From: CAYONP01 sp964405335
GTDB taxonomy: Bacteria > Armatimonadota > UBA10988
Assembly (NCBI GenBank): GCA_964405335.1
Contig: CAYONP010000084.1
Span: 1-26,910, forward strand
Reading direction: 5' to 3'
Length of the DNA stretch: 26,910 nt
Shown here: piece by piece, positions 22,717-26,910 of the stretch
Layout of the letters: each line of letters begins with the position of its first letter
How positions within the stretch are numbered: the stretch's first letter is position 1
Notes under the pieces: generated by a model
Told to the model about the DNA's origin: nothing
What the model saw: the letters and a program-made list of their open reading frames with translations, nothing else
Databases searched by the model: none
Program-made: the position numbers and the translations under genes

Positions 22717-23094
22717 ATGATCCAGACTTCCGACTATCGCCAGACCAAACGCGAGGTCATCCGCGATCTGACCGACATAGCTCCGGGTGCAGCCATCGGC
22801 GCCGCATTGGGAGAGGTAGACTCGGCGCTCGTAACGGTCGGACAGATTCACGGCCTGCCTGTCACCCAAGGGCTCCAAGCGATGGCCTTGCTAGAGCACC
22901 GGGGCACGCTGCCCCCGGAGGTGAGGCGGGCCTATACCAGGCTGCTTCGCCTGCGGAACCAGGCCTTTCACGTCAGCGCTTCCGACGACGCGCCAGATTC
23001 AGCGCTGGCCGACCGCTACCTGGACACGGCGTTTGACCTGGCCGACACCATTCTGAGGTTGGTGCCCCGACCTGACCCCACCCCCACCTCCTGA
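22717..23094 (+). CDS. HEPN-like/DUF4145-like small protein
   Basis: A 125-residue, mostly helical protein. The ATG at 22717 has a good RBS (GGTGAGG, 2 bases before it). The segment LPPEVRRAYTRLLRLRNQAFH contains R-N-x-x-x-H, the RxxxxH motif of HEPN domains, and IAPGAAIGAALGEVDSAL resembles the preceding helix of DUF4145-like HEPN proteins. HEPN proteins may be ribonucleases or simple helical partners; one motif is not proof. The reading frame is open without a stop back to 22372, through the membrane protein gene, so a single frameshift would fuse the two. It ends one base before the end of prfB, which is convergent. Codon use is less GC-biased than in neighbours. Confidence 0.65.
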   Translation: MIQTSDYRQTKREVIRDLTDIAPGAAIGAALGEVDSALVTVGQIHGLPVTQGLQAMALLEHRGTLPPEVRRAYTRLLRLRNQAFHVSASDDAPDSALADRYLDTAFDLADTILRLVPRPDPTPTS

Positions 23095-23095
23095 C

Positions 23096-24218
23096 CTACC
23101 CGTTCGCCCCCGCCGTCTGCCTCAGATAGGCCTCGATGAACTCGTTCAGATCGCCGTCGAGCACCGCGTCCGTGTCGCCCCGCTCGACGCCCGTGCGCGT
23201 GTCCTTGACCAGCCGAAACGGGTTGAGCACGTAGTTCCTGATCTGGTTGCCCCAGGCGAACTCGGTGACCGTGCCGCGCAGGTCTTCGAGCCGCTCGGCA
23301 TGTTGCGCGCGCATGATCTCGTAGAGCTTGGCCTTGAGCACCTTCATCGCCCCGGTGCGGTTCTTGTGCTGGCTCCGCTCGTTCTGGCACTGGACGATGA
23401 TCGGCCGGTCCAGCGCCGGCGGCTCGTAGGTCAGCCGCACCGCCGAATCGGTCTTGTTGACGTGCTGGCCGCCGGCGCTCGAGGAACGGTAGGTGTCGAC
23501 CCGCAGGTACTTCTCGTCGACCTCGAGCTCGATCTCGTCGCCGACATCGGGCATCACGGTCACGCCGGCAAAGCTGGTCTGCCGCCGGGCGTTCGAGTCG
23601 AAAGGACTGATCCGAACCAGCCGGTGGACCCCCGCCTCGCTGCGCAGCAGGCCATAGGCGTTCGGCCCGGCAACGCGCACCGTGGCCGAGCGCAGGCCCG
23701 CCTCATCGGCCTCGCTGACCTCGAGCAGCTCGGCCTCGAAGCCCTGCCGCTCGGCCCAGCGCAGGTACATGCGCAGGAGCATCTCGGTCCAGTCGGCGGC
23801 GTCGGTCCCGCCGGCGCCGACGCCCAGCTCGAGAATCGCGTCGTGGTCGTCGTATTCGCCCGAGAGCATCGCCGCCACCTCGAGGCGGTGAAGCAACGCC
23901 TCGGCAGCTTCGAGTTCCGGCCGCACCTCGGCCTCGGCCGCGGCTTCGTCGCCCAGCTCGCCGGCCAGCTCGAGCAGCACTTCGAGGTCAGCCAGCTTGG
24001 CTTCGAGCCGCTCCCACGGCTCGAGGTAGCTCTTCTGCCGAGCCAGCGCGCGGAGTGTCTCCTGCGCCGCGGCCTGGTCGTTCCACAGCTCGGGCGATTC
24101 GCTCTGCCGACTCAGCTCGGCCAGGTTCGCGCGCCTGCCGGCCAGGTCAAAGATACCCTCCCATTTCGGTGGCGCGCTTGCGCAGCAGCTCGACGCGGGC
24201 ACTCAAGTCGGCAAGCAT
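23096..24218 (-). CDS. prfB: Peptide chain release factor 2, with +1 programmed frameshift
   Basis: Release factor 2, which recognises UGA and UAA. The first frame starts at the ATG 24218-24216 (GGAG upstream) and encodes 23 residues ending GGYL, then TGA at codon 24 (24149-24147). A +1 shift on CTT-T-GAC continues in the frame 24148 to 23096, giving 373 residues. This is the classical autoregulatory site: Shine-Dalgarno-like GGGAGGG, then TAT CTT TGA C. After the shift, the anticodon-like tripeptide is Ser204-Pro205-Phe206 (RISPFDSN) and GGQ is 249-251, both at the positions of E. coli RF2. The gene abuts the HEPN-like gene with one base between stops. A conventional annotation would begin at 24202 and lose the true N-terminus. 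Confidence 0.97.
24145..24167 (-). promoter_or_regulatory. prfB programmed frameshift site
   Basis: On the coding strand the order is GGGAGGG, TAT, CTT, TGA, C. The Shine-Dalgarno-like run is 3 bases before the CTT slip codon, and TGA followed by C is a poor termination context. Low RF2 would slow termination at TGA and raise shifting, the known feedback loop for this gene. Confidence 0.95.
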
Positions 24219-24281
24219 GGCGGTCTCCGGGAGGCGGCATTGTACCGCACGATCGCCGTAACGCGGCCACCCCGCCACCAT

Positions 24282-24364
24282 GGGGTCAGGTCTCATAATC
24301 AAGCGATGTGTTACCGACTGACCGTCAGGCCGTAACGTGTCGGGCGGAATCGGGACCTGACCCC
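24282..24364. repeat. 83-bp element with 11-bp terminal inverted repeats
   Basis: GGGGTCAGGTC (24282-24292) and GACCTGACCCC (24354-24364) are perfect inverted repeats. The interior contains a further imperfect inverted repeat, GTTAC-N3-CTGA / TCAG-N4-GTAAC. The ends match the GGGGTCAGGTC-type repeats I associate with REP-associated tyrosine transposases in other bacteria, although none is here. It lies in the 147-base gap between prfB and the DUF1015 gene, both on the minus strand. Confidence 0.8.
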
Positions 24365-24365
24365 T

Positions 24366-25658
24366 TCAGCGGCCGGGGACGAGGGGGTAGATGACCAGGC
24401 CGGTCAGCACCTTGGGGTAGAAGTAGGTGCTTTTCTGCGGCATCAGTTCGCCGAGTTCGGCCACCTCGGTGATCGCCTCGACCGAGCAGGGGTGGAGCAG
24501 GAAGGCGACCGATGCGCCGCGGTCGAGCGCGGCCATCGCCTCGTCGACGCGGTGGACGTAGGTCGTCTCGCCGGTGCCGAACTTCGGCTGGATGACCGTC
24601 GGCATGAGCCAGTCGTCGAGCACGGTGACGTTGAGCCGGCGCAGCGGCCCGGCCGCCTTGACCACGGTTCGCGGCGCCTCGCCGGCGCGCGGCGCGAGGA
24701 TACCGAACTGCTCGCGCGTGAGCACTCCGACCGACGGTTGCGGCGCCAGGCGCACGGCTTCGGCCAGTTGTTCGGCGCTGCGCCGGCTGACATCGCCCCG
24801 CGCGGTCCAGACGAACGAGTCGGCCGCTTCGTGGACCAGCAGATCGGCCTCGAACCGCCGTAGGCCGGTGACCACGCGGTGGGTCGGCATGACCCGCAGC
24901 CCCGGGTCGCCGCTGCCGACCAGAACCATGGCGCAGTACCGCGCGGGATGGTCGGCTGCCAGGTCGCCGGCGGCCTCGAGTGTCTGCAAATAGCGCAGGC
25001 TGGTCTCATAGCGATGGTGACCGTCGGCGATGTACAGGTCGCAGCCGGCCAGGGCGCCGGTGACGCTCCGAATGGCCGCGCTGTCGGTCACCGGCCAGAC
25101 GCGGCTGATCGAGCCGTCGCGGTCGGTCGCGCTCATCGCTGGCGGGGTCTCATAGACGCGCTCGACGGCGCGGGTGAACCGCCGGTCGGGGTCGATATAG
25201 AAGGCCAGCGGCTGGCTCAGGTTGCAGCGGGTGGCCAGGGTGAGCTGGTAGCGGTCTTCCTTCGGGCCCGAGAAGGTCCGCTCGTGCGGGTGGATGCTGC
25301 CCTCGCCCAGCGGCTCGAGGCGGACCCGGCCGATGACCATCCGCCGCGAGAGCGTGCCGGTCTCCCAGCGATACTGCTGTTCGTAGCAGTAGATGGCCGG
25401 TTGCGGGTCGCGGCGCAGCACGCCATCGCGCAGCCAACTGGCGAAGGTGGCCGTGGCGGCGGCGTAGCGTGAGCCCGGCGCCTGCGCGTCGGTCGAACCG
25501 CGCGGGCTGTCGAGATGAGCGATGTTCAGCGGCTCGCGCAGCAGCTCGTCGCGCTCGGCCTCGTCGTAGACGTCGTAGGGCGGCGCGACCACGGCGCTGA
25601 GGTCGGCCACTTTGTCCGGGTTGTAGCGGAACGCACTGAACGCCTCGACGGTTGCCAT
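24366..25658 (-). CDS. DUF1015 family protein (SerK-like)
   Basis: A 430-residue protein of the DUF1015 family. Family landmarks are AFSAFRYNPDKVADLSAVVA followed by PPYDV at the N-terminus, HPHERTFSGPKEDR in the middle, ADGHHRYET (His214-His215) and CDLYIADGH, then a C-terminal region ending in LMPQKSTYFYPK. Some archaeal relatives are ADP-dependent free serine kinases; whether this protein has that activity is unproven. The ATG at 25658 matches the family start; the frame stays open to 25841 without supporting residues. It ends two bases after the 83-bp repeat and is divergent from the UROD-like gene. Confidence 0.88.
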   Translation of the reverse strand: MATVEAFSAFRYNPDKVADLSAVVAPPYDVYDEAERDELLREPLNIAHLDSPRGSTDAQAPGSRYAAATATFASWLRDGVLRRDPQPAIYCYEQQYRWETGTLSRRMVIGRVRLEPLGEGSIHPHERTFSGPKEDRYQLTLATRCNLSQPLAFYIDPDRRFTRAVERVYETPPAMSATDRDGSISRVWPVTDSAAIRSVTGALAGCDLYIADGHHRYETSLRYLQTLEAAGDLAADHPARYCAMVLVGSGDPGLRVMPTHRVVTGLRRFEADLLVHEAADSFVWTARGDVSRRSAEQLAEAVRLAPQPSVGVLTREQFGILAPRAGEAPRTVVKAAGPLRRLNVTVLDDWLMPTVIQPKFGTGETTYVHRVDEAMAALDRGASVAFLLHPCSVEAITEVAELGELMPQKSTYFYPKVLTGLVIYPLVPGR

Positions 25659-25764
25659 GTCCGAGCCTTTGACCGCGCCGATGGGCCGCGACCCGCGCGC
25701 GCGGTGAATCGCCTTTTCGTATCGGACATTCGCGACCGGATTTGGTGACAATCCAGCGAACACT

Positions 25765-25792
25765 TTTGACCCGCCGCGTTCGATGGTACGAT
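25765..25792 (+). promoter_or_regulatory. Possible sigma-70-like promoter for the UROD-like gene
   Basis: TTTGAC (25765-25770) and TACGAT (25787-25792) are separated by 16 bases and lie 23 bases before the UROD-like start. The surrounding stretch is less GC-rich than usual here. Tentative. Confidence 0.3.
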
Positions 25793-25815
25793 TCACCGGC
25801 GCGCAGGAGAGGGTC

Positions 25816-26910
25816 ATGGGCGACGATTTTGCCGCGCACAATGCCGACCAGGCCGCCGTCTGGGCGGCCTATCACCGGGGTGAACCGACCCGCGTGCCGA
25901 TCATCTTCGGCATCAACCCGCGCTACACCATGTGGCGGGCCGAGGCCAATCCCACCGGAATCGACTTCGAGGACTACTTCGCCGACCCGGCGAAGATGCT
26001 CCGGCGCCAGCTCGAGCACGCAGCCTGGGTGCGGCACCAGGTGCCCCAAGACGCCGAGATGGGTCTGCCCGGCGCGTGGCACGTCTACACCGACTTCCAG
26101 AACTGCTACGAGGCGGCCTGGCTCGGCTGCCCGCTGCGTTTCCACCGCCGGCAGGTGCCCGACACCAGCCCGATCCTCGGCGACGACGACAAGCGCAAGC
26201 TGTTCGATCGCGGCATCCCCGACCCGTTTCGCGACGGCTTGATGGCCCGCGTGTGGGAGTTCCGCGACTGGTTCATCGCCCAGCGCGAGGCGGGCTACGA
26301 GTACCTCGGTCGGCCGCTCGGCGGGGTTTCGGTCACCGGCCTGGGCACCGATGGGCCGGTCACCGTCGCCTGCAACCTGCGCGGCGCAACCGAGTTCTTC
26401 TCCGACCTGCTGCTCGACCCAGACTACGCCGACGAGCTGCTCGCTTTCGTCGTCGAGGCCGCTATCGTGCGCATCCGGGCCTTCCGCGAGCGGCTCGGCG
26501 AGCCGCTGCGCACCCCTGGCTGGGGCTTCGCCGACGACAGCATCGCACTGCTCAGCGTCGCCGCCTGGCGCGCGCACGTGCTGCCGCATCACCGGCGGCT
26601 GATCGAGGCCTTCAGCGATGGCGGGCCGAACGGCATCCACCTTTGCGGCGACGCGACGCACCTGTTCGGCGCCCTGCGCGACGAGCTGAACATCACCAGC
26701 TTCGACACCGGCTTTCCGGTCGACCACGGCGCGCTCCGCCGCGAGCTGGGGACCGAAGTAACCATCAACGGCGGCCCGAGCGTACCGTTCCTCTGCCGCG
26801 CCACGCCGGCGGAGGTGCGCAACGAGGTGCGCCGGATTCTGGACTCGGGCGTCTGCGAGGGTGGCCGGTTCGTGCTCCGCGAGGGCAACAACGTCGCGCC
26901 CGAGGTGCCG
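25816..26910 (+). CDS. Uroporphyrinogen decarboxylase-like (UROD/MtaA-type) protein, partial at right edge
   Basis: 365 codons are open from the ATG at 25816 to the edge; the stop is outside the window. An AGGAGAGGG ribosome site lies 4-12 bases upstream. The C-terminal half carries UROD superfamily segments: HLCGDATHLFGALRDEL, TSFDTGFPVDHGALR, and ATPAEVRNEVRRILDSGV, then GGRFVLREGNNVAP. The N-terminal region (RVPIIFGINPRYTMW) is that of the divergent UROD-like proteins found in many environmental genomes. These are usually methyltransferase-like rather than haem enzymes, so I do not call it hemE. It is divergent from the DUF1015 gene. Confidence 0.88.
   Translation, partial: MGDDFAAHNADQAAVWAAYHRGEPTRVPIIFGINPRYTMWRAEANPTGIDFEDYFADPAKMLRRQLEHAAWVRHQVPQDAEMGLPGAWHVYTDFQNCYEAAWLGCPLRFHRRQVPDTSPILGDDDKRKLFDRGIPDPFRDGLMARVWEFRDWFIAQREAGYEYLGRPLGGVSVTGLGTDGPVTVACNLRGATEFFSDLLLDPDYADELLAFVVEAAIVRIRAFRERLGEPLRTPGWGFADDSIALLSVAAWRAHVLPHHRRLIEAFSDGGPNGIHLCGDATHLFGALRDELNITSFDTGFPVDHGALRRELGTEVTINGGPSVPFLCRATPAEVRNEVRRILDSGVCEGGRFVLREGNNVAPEVP

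Noticed and set aside
24149..24202. prfB start at 24202 in the second frame
   Set aside because: The leader in the other frame with its own ATG, RBS and the TGA slip site explains the N-terminus; the residues encoded from 24202 have no RF2 similarity.
25816..26910. True haem-pathway hemE
   Set aside because: The N-terminal region lacks the arginine-rich substrate motif expected of uroporphyrinogen decarboxylase, and the protein fits the divergent UROD-like group better.
1..26910. tRNA, rRNA or classical intrinsic terminators with T-tracts
   Set aside because: No cloverleaf, conserved rRNA stretch, or GC hairpin followed by a run of T was found on reading either strand.

Overview
The window is 26.9 kb of very GC-rich bacterial DNA. 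It is gene-dense, strongly biased to G or C at third codon positions, and has several GTG starts. Signal peptides and lipoboxes point to a cell with a developed envelope. The mix of families (GH172/DUF2961, BNR-4, an arabinose-isomerase-like protein, UROD-like, PhyH and sugar-isomerase proteins, a GspG-like module inside an enzyme, and several families of palindromic repeats) resembles Planctomycetes and uncultured phyla such as Latescibacteria, Hydrogenedentes or Poribacteria. I cannot settle the phylum. No rRNA, tRNA, CRISPR, integrase or transposase gene was seen. I support 23 protein-coding genes; the last one runs off the right edge.

Left part (1-8485). A small exported membrane protein and an SDR-type epimerase run on the + strand. 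On the - strand lie a GH172-family protein, an M28 peptidase and a BNR-4 protein, the last two coupled by ATGA. A PhoPQ-related alpha/beta hydrolase is divergent from the GH172 gene. This looks like a secreted polymer-degradation locus.

Centre (8495-18670). Eight genes all run on the - strand, six of them nearly or actually overlapping. In order of transcription they are: an exported alpha/beta hydrolase, an ABC ATPase, an ABC-2 permease, a phosphodiester-glycosidase lipoprotein (NAGPA family), a DUF3857/transglutaminase-like protein, a proline-rich lipoprotein, a D-2-hydroxyacid dehydrogenase and an arabinose-isomerase-like protein. The order and tight coupling suggest one envelope or glycan-related programme followed by sugar-acid/sugar metabolism genes. 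This is the best candidate in the window for an undescribed functional unit.

Right part (18906-26910). Genes are DUF423, PhyH dioxygenase, a lone receiver domain, a sugar-phosphate-isomerase-like TIM barrel, a zinc-ribbon membrane protein, a small membrane protein plus HEPN-like protein pair, prfB, DUF1015 and a UROD-like protein. prfB retains the classical +1 programmed frameshift: the in-frame TGA is codon 24, preceded by a Shine-Dalgarno-like GGGAGGG.

Between genes there are at least four families of palindromic repeats. The clearest is a 90-93 bp three-hairpin element bounded by GTAGGGGC and GCCCCTAC. It is present in three near-complete copies and one truncated copy, with compensatory base changes in one stem, and in two cases it supplies the stop codon of the neighbouring gene.
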